Assembly (NCBI GenBank): GCA_905478855.1
Contig: CAJQKF010000066.1
Coordinates: 1 to 40,128, forward strand
DNA: 40,128 bases
Source: an uncultured Gammaproteobacteria bacterium
GTDB lineage: Bacteria > Pseudomonadota > Gammaproteobacteria > Arenicellales > CAJQKF01
Reading direction: 5' to 3'
The notes beneath the pieces are model-generated. The model saw only the letters and a program-made list of their open reading frames with translations. It searched no databases and was not told the DNA's origin. The position numbers were made by a program, and so were the translations under genes. Of the stretch, positions 1-8,255 are shown piece by piece; within the stretch, counting starts at the first letter, position 1; each line of letters starts with the position of its first letter.

Positions 1-440
1 ATCGCGGCAATCTTTACAAATGTTGAAAATATAATTTCAAATGGATGAAAGCGGAGCGCGGTGGTGAAATCAAACTCAGTGTCGCTATGGTGCATCCTGT
101 GGAAGCGCCATAGCAGTGGGACTTTGTGAGACAAACGATGTTGAAAATAAATAACTATCTCCAGCAAAATATATCCAACACAAGTTATCAGAACATAGGG
201 TAGATTAATAATTTGCAATAATCCAGCACCCTGTTGTTCGGCGTAAACACTTGCACCTAGTGCCCCAACTGGAACAATTAATCTGACGCTAATGGTTGCA
301 ACGAGAACCATTGCAAAGTGCCCGGGCCAACGCTTCTTTGAGCACGGTATTCGTCGCGGTCGATATTTTTCAGCCGTTGCTATGATCAGTAACATGCTGA
401 AGAAAAAAGCCAAACGGGTGATTACAAGTGGGTCAGCCAC
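1..440 (-). CDS. Sterol desaturase / fatty acid hydroxylase family protein (cut by window edge)
   Basis: Reading the minus strand from a GTG at 440 gives 146 codons that stay open to the window edge. Hydrophobic segments lie at about residues 10-22, 43-65 and 80-100. They are followed by the histidine boxes of the membrane di-iron hydroxylase superfamily: HRLSH (101-105) and HRMHHSD (114-120), then FHPFE at 131-135. Family members hydroxylate or desaturate sterols, carotenoids or fatty acids in the membrane; the substrate cannot be told here. An in-frame TGA lies a few codons upstream of the GTG, so GTG 440 or the ATG at codon 16 is the start. No good Shine-Dalgarno is visible. The start is only 8 bases downstream of the stop of the secreted-protein gene, so the two are probably co-transcribed. 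The C-terminal part, with the remaining histidine boxes, is outside the window. Confidence 0.88.
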   Translation of the reverse strand, partial: MADPLVITRLAFFFSMLLIIATAEKYRPRRIPCSKKRWPGHFAMVLVATISVRLIVPVGALGASVYAEQQGAGLLQIINLPYVLITCVGYILLEIVIYFQHRLSHKVPLLWRFHRMHHSDTEFDFTTALRFHPFEIIFSTFVKIAA

Positions 441-448
441 TGAGTTAA

Positions 449-1921
449 TTAGTCATCTACGAAAATAGTGGTAAACCCAGGGTTACTGTCTGCAGTTCCG
501 TCACTTACAACAATTCTAATTGTGCGAGGTGGGTCTAATGTTGGATCGGCCTGTACATTATCAAACTGTACGGCGAGAATGGCCTGTTGATAATCAGAAG
601 ACGATGCTGTTCCCGTTAGGCTGACTGAATCATTATCAGCGATTACAGTAACACCGCTGGGAATGTTGTTAGTATCCAACACAAACGTATCACCCAACTG
701 GGCATCGACAAATGTGATTGTAGCGGATTCGATATTGTCATCAAAATCATCATCCATGATGGATATGTCGGTATCAACTATTGAAATGGGGTCACCTGAA
801 AGAATCGAGAAATCGGTAATGAAATTATTTCCAGATACTGTTGTATCGTCTTCATCAAGGTCTAGTGTAGGAGCCGTATTATTTTGATTTTCCTGATCAA
901 CTTCGTCTCCTTCCGCAACGGTATCTACTATGACAAGTGCATCGGTACCGTTATCCACGCTTGATTCAGTGTCGACCTGTTCTTCGTCGCAACCTTGTCT
1001 TGAGATAAGAATATTATTACTCGAGCTGTTATTGCCCGATGCGGTTGGATTATCACGTACCAGAAAATTCAGTCGATCCGAAACAACATGGAATCCGTCG
1101 TTTGCGAACAATGTGGCGCTGTAGGAGCCATTGGGTAAATCCGCAATACAGGGTCGATCGCCATATCGAATTCGGGTTTCGCCATCTATTTGCCAACTGT
1201 GTCGAAGAATATCTGGTCCTGAGTCTGGATCAAAAGAACGGGTTGCGTCGAGCCGAAGATCGCCCCGTTTAGTTGACGAAATACCTGCTTTAGCCACCGG
1301 TTTGCTGGCAAAAAGCGGTCCTTCACCGGCAGGGAATAGAAGCACTTGATCTATGAGTGTGAACGGTTGAGACTTTCGGGTATTGGTGTTTTGTCGAAAT
1401 TGAATTTTTATCGATTGATTTAAAAATCGAGTGGTATCTATGTAATGAACAAAAAATCGACCATCTCTGGGCTCACTGGGGCATCCTTGATGCAGCCTAA
1501 CCACGCTGGTCAGATAGGAGTGTGCAGTGAGAACGTCGTCATTGCTGTTAAGGATGCGAACTTCAAACTCAACCGGTTTGATGGTTTTCCGACCATCACG
1601 TGTACCGGTCAGGCTGGTAAACATAATGCCGTCTCCGGCATTAAAGCTGTCTGATGTTAAAATACCAACTGAAGAGCGACGGGCACTCTCACCAGATGAC
1701 AGTATGGCGGCATAGTTTCCCGAAAGCTGAATATGGGTAGTGTCTTCTTCAGAGAAACAGTTTCCCTGCTCGACAATATCGGCAATACCGTCACGTTGTT
1801 CTGAGATTGTCCAGCCGATAAGAAATCCAGCTTCAAAGTCGCCATTCGGCAGAAAATCAACCGCTATTGAGGTTGCCGAAAATAAACACAAGAGCAGGGT
1901 TGCGCCGATACTACGAATCAT
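449..1921 (-). CDS. Secreted protein with PKD-like and cadherin-like domains
   Basis: 490 residues. The N-terminus has an arginine and a hydrophobic run (residues 2-20) typical of a Sec signal peptide, with cleavage likely near residue 20-22. Residues about 22-195 begin with a 'PNGDFEAG' stretch as in carbohydrate-binding or DUF642-like jelly-roll modules. Residues about 205-292 look like a PKD fold (LDATRSFDPDSG, then a tryptophan-containing core and an SYSATLFANDG strand). An acidic, asparagine-rich linker (about 293-345) leads to one cadherin-like repeat beginning NTAPTLDLD and ending in VSDGTADSNPG, the type found in tandem in giant RTX-like adhesins. Acidic clusters such as DDDFDDN suggest calcium binding. 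No membrane anchor or sorting signal is visible at the C-terminus, which ends in the repeat. Role inferred: extracellular binding protein. Function beyond that is unknown. Confidence 0.8.
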   Translation of the reverse strand: MIRSIGATLLLCLFSATSIAVDFLPNGDFEAGFLIGWTISEQRDGIADIVEQGNCFSEEDTTHIQLSGNYAAILSSGESARRSSVGILTSDSFNAGDGIMFTSLTGTRDGRKTIKPVEFEVRILNSNDDVLTAHSYLTSVVRLHQGCPSEPRDGRFFVHYIDTTRFLNQSIKIQFRQNTNTRKSQPFTLIDQVLLFPAGEGPLFASKPVAKAGISSTKRGDLRLDATRSFDPDSGPDILRHSWQIDGETRIRYGDRPCIADLPNGSYSATLFANDGFHVVSDRLNFLVRDNPTASGNNSSSNNILISRQGCDEEQVDTESSVDNGTDALVIVDTVAEGDEVDQENQNNTAPTLDLDEDDTTVSGNNFITDFSILSGDPISIVDTDISIMDDDFDDNIESATITFVDAQLGDTFVLDTNNIPSGVTVIADNDSVSLTGTASSSDYQQAILAVQFDNVQADPTLDPPRTIRIVVSDGTADSNPGFTTIFVDD

Positions 1922-2114
1922 AAGAGTGTCGAAGTTTATAAATTGAGCTCATGAATGTTGAAATTGTCCATTTTACCGGTATGGTTGTGAGTTCAAAGTC
2001 TAACGGTTTTTTAGATAATCTGCACAGAAATACTGGATCTAATTAACAGTAAAAGATTAATAGCACGAATCAACAGATAGTTGGTAAAAATTACAACATA
2101 GCAGGAATAAGAAT

Positions 2115-3221
2115 ATGGCTTCAGGATCAAAAAAAGCGGTCTTAATGGCAATTGTAGGAAATGCGGTAGTTACTGTTTTGAAGTTTGGAGCGGCAATGCT
2201 AACGCATTCGGCATCAATGATGAACGAAGCCGTGCATAGCTTTATGGACACGACCAATCAATTATTTTTGCTCATTGGGCTAAAAGCTGGAGAACGACCT
2301 GCTGATGAAATTCATGCCTTTGGCCATGGACAGAAAAAGTACTTATGGAATCTATGGAGCGCCATAGGACTATTTTCAATTGGTGCCGGTTTAGGCCTTT
2401 CGCATGCATGGCACAGTTATAAGGAACTCGGAGAACATTCTTATCAGGAAACTCTTAGCGTATCGTTATTAGGATACTCAGTCGATCCATTATGGGTGTC
2501 TGGTGTGGTCTTGTTGATTGCTCTAGTCGTTGAAGCATGGGTGTTATACGTTGCTGCTAAGGAATTTCTTTCGAGGATGAAGGCCGATAACGAAACTGGT
2601 TTTTGGAAATATCTGAAAAAAACAGATGATCCAACCCTGTTAGCGGTATTGTTGGAAGATAGCGTGGCTGTTTTTGGCGTAATACTAGCGGCAACCGGTA
2701 TCGGTCTTGCACGACTTACTGGCAACCCTGTTTGGGATATTGGATTTTCAGCGGTTATTGCATTAATACTGGCGGTTGTGGCGGTATTGCTAGGTGCGAT
2801 AAATATGCGTTTCTTGACTGATATTAGCGATAAGGAAGCAGAACAGGCATTTTGTGACATTGTGCTAACACATCCGCAGGTTGAGCGCTGGCACGACCTT
2901 CGATCTGTTATTATTGATGAATCGCATACGGTGCTGGTTGCAGAGATTGAACTGCGTGAAGAGATTATTCTTACCGGCTTGGCTCGGCGGGTTGATGAGA
3001 TTTACGAAGAATTTCTGCAGCGTGTGCCTAATCATCGAAGAGATGACGACGCCGTTATAAAATATCTACTGTTACGCTCTACTGTACAAGCTACATTGGA
3101 ACGTACTGAACAGGTTATTGACGAGATCGAAAAAAGCGTAAAACAACGTTGCCCGCAAGTGTTCCACCTAACCCTCGAGGTTGAGGGAATCGCGGAAACG
3201 AAAAAACTTGAATCAGTTTAA
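2115..3221 (+). CDS. Cation diffusion facilitator (CDF) transporter, ZnT9-like
   Basis: 368-residue inner-membrane transporter with six predicted helices in the first 220 residues and a cytoplasmic ZT-dimer-type domain after that. CDF proteins export Zn2+, Fe2+, Mn2+, Co2+ or Cd2+ by proton antiport. The TM2 motif reads NEAVHSFMD (37-45): the usual first aspartate is glutamate 38, with H41 and D45. The TM5 segment reads LLEDSVAVFG, lacking the usual histidine four residues before the aspartate. The HAFGHGQ and GAGLGLSHAW patterns resemble eukaryotic SLC30A9 (ZnT9) and its bacterial relatives, not FieF or ZitB, so the metal is uncertain. The start ATG is preceded by a GGAA stretch about ten bases upstream. 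It is followed 23 bases later by the FKBP gene in the same direction, possibly one transcript. Confidence 0.88.
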   Translation: MASGSKKAVLMAIVGNAVVTVLKFGAAMLTHSASMMNEAVHSFMDTTNQLFLLIGLKAGERPADEIHAFGHGQKKYLWNLWSAIGLFSIGAGLGLSHAWHSYKELGEHSYQETLSVSLLGYSVDPLWVSGVVLLIALVVEAWVLYVAAKEFLSRMKADNETGFWKYLKKTDDPTLLAVLLEDSVAVFGVILAATGIGLARLTGNPVWDIGFSAVIALILAVVAVLLGAINMRFLTDISDKEAEQAFCDIVLTHPQVERWHDLRSVIIDESHTVLVAEIELREEIILTGLARRVDEIYEEFLQRVPNHRRDDDAVIKYLLLRSTVQATLERTEQVIDEIEKSVKQRCPQVFHLTLEVEGIAETKKLESV

Positions 3222-3244
3222 ATTATTTTAATTGGAGTAAATAA

Positions 3245-3958
3245 ATGAATTTGAAATCGCGCGTAAGTGCTGTTTGTTGCGCAATGGCGCTAGTTACCAG
3301 TGCTCATGGGGCAAGTGTGGAGTTGGAAACGGAAGAACAGAAACTGAGTTATGCAATAGGCTTTAGTTTTGGTCAACTCATCATGCAACAGTTTGGCCCG
3401 CAATTGGGCGGTTTGGATACCAAGATACTTAGCCAGGCTATTGGTGATGTATTGGGCAGCGCCGAACCAGCGATGTCTATGAATGATATACAAGAAGCCA
3501 TGACTGAATGGCAAATGAAACAACAGGAAGTTCAGGCAGCTGAGCAGGAAGCACTTTCTAAATCTGCTGAGGAAAGTTCAGCGGCGGGTGCAGCCTTTAT
3601 GAAAGAAAATGGTGCTCGAAAAGGCGTCGTTACAACAGAGAGCGGATTACAATATGAAATAGTTACGGCTGGCGATGGTGCCAAACCAACAGCTGACGAT
3701 ACTGTCGAAGTTCACTATCGTGGCACTTTAATCGACGGTACCGAGTTCGATAGTTCTTACAAACGTAATACCCCTGCTTCATTTCCAGTGGGTGGCGTTA
3801 TTGTAGGTTGGCAGGAAGCGTTGCAGCTCATGCCGGTGGGATCCAAATGGAAAGTTTTCATTCCGTCAAATCTGGGTTACGGAGAGCGTGGCGCTGGCGG
3901 TTCTATAGGGCCTAATGCTGCATTGATCTTTGAAGTTGAATTACTAAAAATCATGTAA
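3245..3958 (+). CDS. FKBP-type peptidyl-prolyl cis-trans isomerase (Mip/FkpA-like)
   Basis: 237 residues. A signal peptide covers about residues 1-22, placing the protein in the periplasm or outer membrane. Residues about 28-125 form the helical FKBP_N dimerisation domain (TEEQKLSYAIGFSFGQ), followed by a glutamate/alanine-rich connecting helix. Residues about 138-237 are the FKBP catalytic domain, with VEVHYRGTLIDGTEFDSS, a VGGVIVGWQEALQLM segment and IPSNLGYGERG; the hydrophobic pocket tryptophan and the tyrosines of the active site are present. It catalyses proline cis-trans isomerisation and acts as a folding chaperone for exported proteins. Length and domain order match Mip/FkpA/FklB proteins. 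A GGAG ribosome site lies 7 bases before the ATG. No lipobox is evident, although cysteines occur in the signal segment. Confidence 0.95.
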   Translation: MNLKSRVSAVCCAMALVTSAHGASVELETEEQKLSYAIGFSFGQLIMQQFGPQLGGLDTKILSQAIGDVLGSAEPAMSMNDIQEAMTEWQMKQQEVQAAEQEALSKSAEESSAAGAAFMKENGARKGVVTTESGLQYEIVTAGDGAKPTADDTVEVHYRGTLIDGTEFDSSYKRNTPASFPVGGVIVGWQEALQLMPVGSKWKVFIPSNLGYGERGAGGSIGPNAALIFEVELLKIM

Positions 3959-4019
3959 ATTGAATGTGACGTAATACGTTTTAAACTAGAGAGTTTTTCA
4001 CATTATATTTCTAATATGA

Positions 4020-4868
4020 ATGTCTGAAGATAATCTAATTGTGGTGCTAGTGCTTTTTGCTGCGTTGCTACACGCAAGCTGGAATGCACTTGTCAAAGGT
4101 GGCCAGGACAAGTTGATTGTTCTGGCCACTGCTAATTTTGTGGGTACGGTATTTGGTTTTGTTTGTATCTTTGTTCTTCCGTTTCCCGATTCTGCCGCCT
4201 GGCCATATCTCATTGCCTCCGCCATTTTTCATACGGGCTATTACTTCTATTTATTGAACGCCTATGAACATGGAGATTTAAGTCAGGTTTATCCTCTTGC
4301 CCGAGGGACGGCGCCATTACTCATCTCCATAGGGGCATGGATCTTCGCTGGTGAAACTATTACCGTCATCGGTATGTTTGGTGTTTGTTTGGCCTCGTTT
4401 GGAATAATCGCATTGTCGTTTGAAAGGGGCTCCCCGTTTAATGGTAAAAACCACGCTGTAATTCCAGCTCTTGTAACCAGTCTATGGATCGCCGCATATT
4501 CTATTACAGACGGCATAGGTGGTCGTCTTGCAGGTAATGTCTTTAGCTATGTTGTTTGGTTAGCCTTTATTGATGGGATACCAATTGTTCTTTATACAAT
4601 ACATCTTCGAGGTTCAACTGAGGTTTTTAGTTACTTGAGAAGTCGCTGGGTGTTCGGTGTTTTGGGCGGCACTTTTTCATTGCTAGCATATGGAACAGTA
4701 ATTTATGCTATGAGTCTGGGTGCGATGGGTATGGTATCTGCAGTAAGAGAAACCAGTGTTATCATGGCTGCATTAATTGGAATCGTTTGGTTTAAAGAAA
4801 AGTTAACACCTATTCGCGTTATTGCAGCTATTGTAGTTACTTTGGGCGTGTTATTACTCAAGAGTTAA
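4020..4868 (+). CDS. EamA/DMT-family permease
   Basis: 282 residues with about ten hydrophobic helices arranged as two EamA repeats, the layout of drug/metabolite superfamily exporters. The N-terminus (ALLHASWNALVKG) is characteristic of one DMT subgroup in which HxxWN sits at the end of the first helix. The second repeat includes GTVIYAMSLGAMGMVSAVRE and ends with IAAIVVTLGVLLL. The substrate is not predictable. The ATG at 4020 was chosen because the out-of-frame ATG four bases earlier runs into a stop after three codons. There is no clear Shine-Dalgarno. It lies 61 bases downstream of the FKBP gene and may have its own promoter. Confidence 0.85.
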   Translation: MSEDNLIVVLVLFAALLHASWNALVKGGQDKLIVLATANFVGTVFGFVCIFVLPFPDSAAWPYLIASAIFHTGYYFYLLNAYEHGDLSQVYPLARGTAPLLISIGAWIFAGETITVIGMFGVCLASFGIIALSFERGSPFNGKNHAVIPALVTSLWIAAYSITDGIGGRLAGNVFSYVVWLAFIDGIPIVLYTIHLRGSTEVFSYLRSRWVFGVLGGTFSLLAYGTVIYAMSLGAMGMVSAVRETSVIMAALIGIVWFKEKLTPIRVIAAIVVTLGVLLLKS

Positions 4869-5330
4869 CTTTTTTCATTCCGTACCAATAGTGTTATTGC
4901 GTAAAACTCACTCTCTACCAATAATGCATATACGTAATGTCGCTTCCTAACCTAGCGCGTCGAAGTTGATCGCTACGTTTAATATTCGTATCTATTCATG
5001 CATCGTGATAAGAAACTTACGGCCGTTTTTAGTAAGTTATTATGTAAATTGGTGTTGGTATCTCAATTCATTGATTAGTTTTACTGTTTTATTTTCCGTC
5101 AATTGCTTTAGCTGTTGCAGACTATTTTCATCGAAAGGCTTAGGTTAAATGTCGTTGCTTTCTTTGCCATACGTAATGCATCCTCACATCTCGTACAGCC
5201 GTTTTTGCTAAGGTGATCGAATCTGCTGATTTCTATTTTTAGTATACAAAGCAAATCGCATTCTTAATGAAACCGCGCATGGGATTTGTAATTGGATACG
5301 CTAGGAGTAAGTCTTCTAATTTTCGCCGAC
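4869..5330. other. Non-coding gap between permease and amidase genes
   Basis: 462 bases between convergent genes. I see no credible coding sequence: the open frames are short and rich in phenylalanine, cysteine and serine, as expected of AT-rich non-coding DNA. One perfect 7-base inverted repeat (AACTTAC at 5014-5020, GTAAGTT at 5032-5038, loop of 11 bases holding five T) may form a weak hairpin, but no T-run follows it, so I do not call it a terminator. No tRNA-like structure was seen. Confidence 0.5.
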
Positions 5331-6773
5331 TTAGAGAGAACCAGCCCAAACCGGCGGTTGGAAACTGCGCCAGACAAAATGAGATTCAAGTGCGCGACTC
5401 AACTGGAGAATGATGTGATCTTCTCCAGTGTGGCCGGCAATTTGCACCGAGTTAGGCCTCTGGCCGCTATAAAGCTGCACTGGCAAAGATGCGGCGGGTT
5501 GTCCGGTTATATTGCATATGGTTGAAAACGGCGCAAATCGGTACCCGGTAGCAAGCCATTCATCGAAATCGAATTTATCAGTCCGACTATCTAATGTGCC
5601 AACTTCGAGTGGTTCTTCTGCCAGGGCAGGTGAAAGAACTACGTCAATTTTAGACATTGATTGCATTAGTTTCATGCTAACGCGATGTACATTTGTTCTT
5701 GCTCGGTAGTAGTCTAGCGCACTTGCTGAATCGACAACTTTACGAAGAAAGTGACTCATTGCTTCAAGTTCGTCAGGTTGTGGTTGGCGTCCTAGGCGAT
5801 CACATTCGTTGTTAATTAGTTCTGCGATCTCTATCATCCATAGTGATTCGTTCCAGATTCCCATATCGGGTATTTCTGGGTACTGATATTTGACTATGTT
5901 ATGTCCCATTAACTGCAGTGCCTCTGCAGTCTTTGCTACAGCATCTTGTTGAGACGGGATAACGTTAAGACCACCAGGGGTTTGTAAACATACACCTATA
6001 GTGAGTGAGCGCAGGGGAAGGTCAAGTTGGGCTAAATAGGATTTAACAGAGCCCTCAGTGCGATAACGGTACCCCGGCTTATGCCCCGCAGTAACATCAA
6101 GAACTGCAGCGCTGTCTCTAACGCTGCGAGTAAGTACATGGTCGGAATTAAAACCATTGGCAAGTTCAGGATGGTCTTGATTCACGACACTGAGCCCACT
6201 TGTTGGCTTAAACCCGTAAACGCCACAGCATGCGGCTGGTATGCGAATAGAGCCTCCGAGATCGGTTCCATGAGCAATCGGAACTATGCCGGCTGCAACA
6301 GCAGCAGCCGCGCCACCACTGCTGCCGCCAGTGGTCAAGTTGCGCGTCCAGGGGTTGTAGGTTGTACCTCGAAAGGTTGGTTCTGTGACGAAGTCTTCAG
6401 CAAATTCTGGTGTGTTGGTTTTGCCAAGAATAACTAATCCGGCATTACGAATTTTTGTCACAATTTCGCTGTCTTTGCGCGGTTCGGCGTTTGCAAAAAA
6501 ACGGCTTGAGAATGTCGTCGGCATATCGTGTGTGTATACGTTTACATCTTTAAGTAAAAATGGCACACCGGCAAGAGGAGTGTCGGGAAATAATTCCCGA
6601 CTACGTTGTTGTGCATTATCAAAGTTTGTCAGGGTGACGGCATTTAAACTTGGATTAAGGTTTTGCAGACATTTGATAGCTATTTTTGTTACTTCATCAG
6701 CAGAAAAATCTTTATTCTTAATTGCAGTTGCAAGGCCAATGCCATCGTGGGAAGTGTATTCATCGGGAGTCAT
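5331..6773 (-). CDS. Amidase signature family hydrolase
   Basis: 480 residues, usual length for the amidase signature family. The Ser-cisSer-Lys triad is visible: lysine 75 in PFLLKDVNVY, the serine pair 151-152 in TTGGSSGGA, and nucleophile serine 175 in GTDLGGSIRIPA, followed by CCGVYGFKPTSG. The enzyme hydrolyses an amide to acid and ammonia in the cytoplasm. The family includes GatA, aryl-acylamidases and 4-guanidinobutyramide-type amidases; nothing in the sequence fixes the substrate, and the absence of gatB/gatC here argues against a tRNA amidotransferase. A GGA-type ribosome site lies just before the ATG at 6773. The gene points the same way as the downstream-numbered Old Yellow Enzyme gene, 87 bases away, and the two may be an operon. 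Confidence 0.9.
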   Translation of the reverse strand: MTPDEYTSHDGIGLATAIKNKDFSADEVTKIAIKCLQNLNPSLNAVTLTNFDNAQQRSRELFPDTPLAGVPFLLKDVNVYTHDMPTTFSSRFFANAEPRKDSEIVTKIRNAGLVILGKTNTPEFAEDFVTEPTFRGTTYNPWTRNLTTGGSSGGAAAAVAAGIVPIAHGTDLGGSIRIPAACCGVYGFKPTSGLSVVNQDHPELANGFNSDHVLTRSVRDSAAVLDVTAGHKPGYRYRTEGSVKSYLAQLDLPLRSLTIGVCLQTPGGLNVIPSQQDAVAKTAEALQLMGHNIVKYQYPEIPDMGIWNESLWMIEIAELINNECDRLGRQPQPDELEAMSHFLRKVVDSASALDYYRARTNVHRVSMKLMQSMSKIDVVLSPALAEEPLEVGTLDSRTDKFDFDEWLATGYRFAPFSTICNITGQPAASLPVQLYSGQRPNSVQIAGHTGEDHIILQLSRALESHFVWRSFQPPVWAGSL

Positions 6774-6860
6774 TTTTCCGGTCCTATATAAACAGTAAAA
6801 CGTATTACTAACTAATTTTGAATAACATCGTATCGTGTAATTAAAAAATTAACGTAATAA

Positions 6861-7991
6861 TTAACGCATTTCGGTTTTCGTATCAGCAAAAATTGATGAA
6901 TGCTGATAAGGCAAACAACGCCAATATTGTTGGGGAGCGTTGATAGTTTCTCCTAATTCATTTGCCGCTCTCCAGGGCCACCGAGGATCAAACAACATCG
7001 CTCTCGCAAGGGCAATTGCGTCGGCATGACCATCGGCCAAAATTTGTTCAGCCTGTGCGGGTTCGGTGATAAGCCCGACCGCCATCACCGGGATGTTTAC
7101 AGTTTGTTTTATTTCTGACGCCAGATGCACTTGGTACCCTGGCGTAGATTTGATGCTTTGTTGGGGCGAAACACCACCCGAGGAGACATCAATGAAGTCA
7201 CACCCACGCGCTTCAAGTTCACGGCATAAATTTTTACTTTGTTCAATATCCCAGCCGCCGCGTACCCAATCGGTGGCGGATAGTCGAACTCCAAGCGTTA
7301 CAGTGTCCCCAACAGTATCTTTTACTGCATTAAAAACTTCCAAGGGCATGCGCAATCTGTTATCCGTTGATCCACCGTAATTATCCTGACGATGATTTGC
7401 TAACGGGGATAGAAACTGATGCAGTAAATAGCCATGGGCCATATGTAACTCGATTACATCAAAGCCCATACGAACGGCCCTTAGAGCGGATCTAACAAAA
7501 TCGTCAATTACAGTCTGTATATCAGTTAATGTCATTTCTTTAGGAGGCAGTTCATTGTCATTGTGCGCCAATACCGAGGGTGCCATGGTTTGCCAACCCC
7601 CCTGATCTACCGGTATTAAGGTTCCACCCGCCCACGGTGCATTGCTAGATGCTTTGCGACCTGCATGTGCGAGTTGGATGCCAAGTGGCATAGTAGAGAA
7701 ACTTCGAACCGCACTTATTACCTGTGAGAGAGCGCGCTCGTTTTCGTCACTATATAAACCAAGGCAATAGGGTGTAATTCTGCCGTCAGGGTTAACCGCT
7801 GTGGCTTCGAGAAAAAGTAATCCTGCACCTGAGATAGCCAAGCTGCCAAGATGGGTTTGATGCCATGCTGAAGCATTTCCATCTGTGGCAGAATATTGAC
7901 ACATTGGTGCAATAATAATTCGATTGTTAAGAGTAGTTTTAGCAAGTGATAGTGGCTTAAACAGTCGGGATAGCGTTGTTTGTGAAGTCAT
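6861..7991 (-). CDS. NADH:flavin oxidoreductase, Old Yellow Enzyme family (YqjM/XenA-like)
   Basis: 376 residues from the ATG at 7991. An upstream ATG (8084) would add 31 residues of asparagine/lysine-rich, non-family sequence, so I reject it, although neither start has a good ribosome site. A TIM barrel that binds FMN: APMCQYSATDG near the N-terminus (the cysteine that tunes the flavin in YqjM and XenA is residue 31), QLAHAGRKAS, the HMAHGYLLHQFLSP segment and NHRQDNYGGS, and the C-terminal phosphate-binding ALARAMLFDPRWPWRAA. These NAD(P)H-dependent enzymes reduce activated C=C bonds of enones, nitro-esters or xenobiotics. It probably shares a transcript with the amidase, but a common substrate is only a guess. 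Confidence 0.92.
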   Translation of the reverse strand: MTSQTTLSRLFKPLSLAKTTLNNRIIIAPMCQYSATDGNASAWHQTHLGSLAISGAGLLFLEATAVNPDGRITPYCLGLYSDENERALSQVISAVRSFSTMPLGIQLAHAGRKASSNAPWAGGTLIPVDQGGWQTMAPSVLAHNDNELPPKEMTLTDIQTVIDDFVRSALRAVRMGFDVIELHMAHGYLLHQFLSPLANHRQDNYGGSTDNRLRMPLEVFNAVKDTVGDTVTLGVRLSATDWVRGGWDIEQSKNLCRELEARGCDFIDVSSGGVSPQQSIKSTPGYQVHLASEIKQTVNIPVMAVGLITEPAQAEQILADGHADAIALARAMLFDPRWPWRAANELGETINAPQQYWRCLPYQHSSIFADTKTEMR

Positions 7992-8255
7992 GGCTAGATT
8001 AAGACGGAATACGGGTTTTAGAAATAAAATCTTTTTGTTATTGTTGTTGGTATTGCTGCTAATTGCAATAACGTGCGTCAGCATACAACAATATTCACAA
8101 GGGTAAGTAATGGTATTCGTAATGACTTATTTTCGCGATAGTTTCCTGCACACGAGTATCTAGTAATTGTTGGTGTTATTAGTTAATCGTACTAGCTTCT
8201 TTATCTAAGATTGAAAGGTAGTTATCAAACAAGTTTCCAACTCTGAGGTTAATGC

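Noticed and set aside
2444-2860. 138-codon minus-strand frame inside the CDF transporter gene
   Set aside because: Antisense to transmembrane helices; composition explained by the opposite strand.
4966-5148. 60-codon plus-strand frame in the permease–amidase gap
   Set aside because: Rich in cysteine, phenylalanine and serine, no ribosome site, no similarity to any family I know.
6385-6798. 137-codon plus-strand frame over the amidase N-terminus
   Set aside because: Shadow of the amidase; no ribosome site and no family features.
7992-8084. Longer N-terminus for the Old Yellow Enzyme
   Set aside because: The extra 31 residues are asparagine/lysine-rich and precede the normal family start; the ATG at 7991 fits better.
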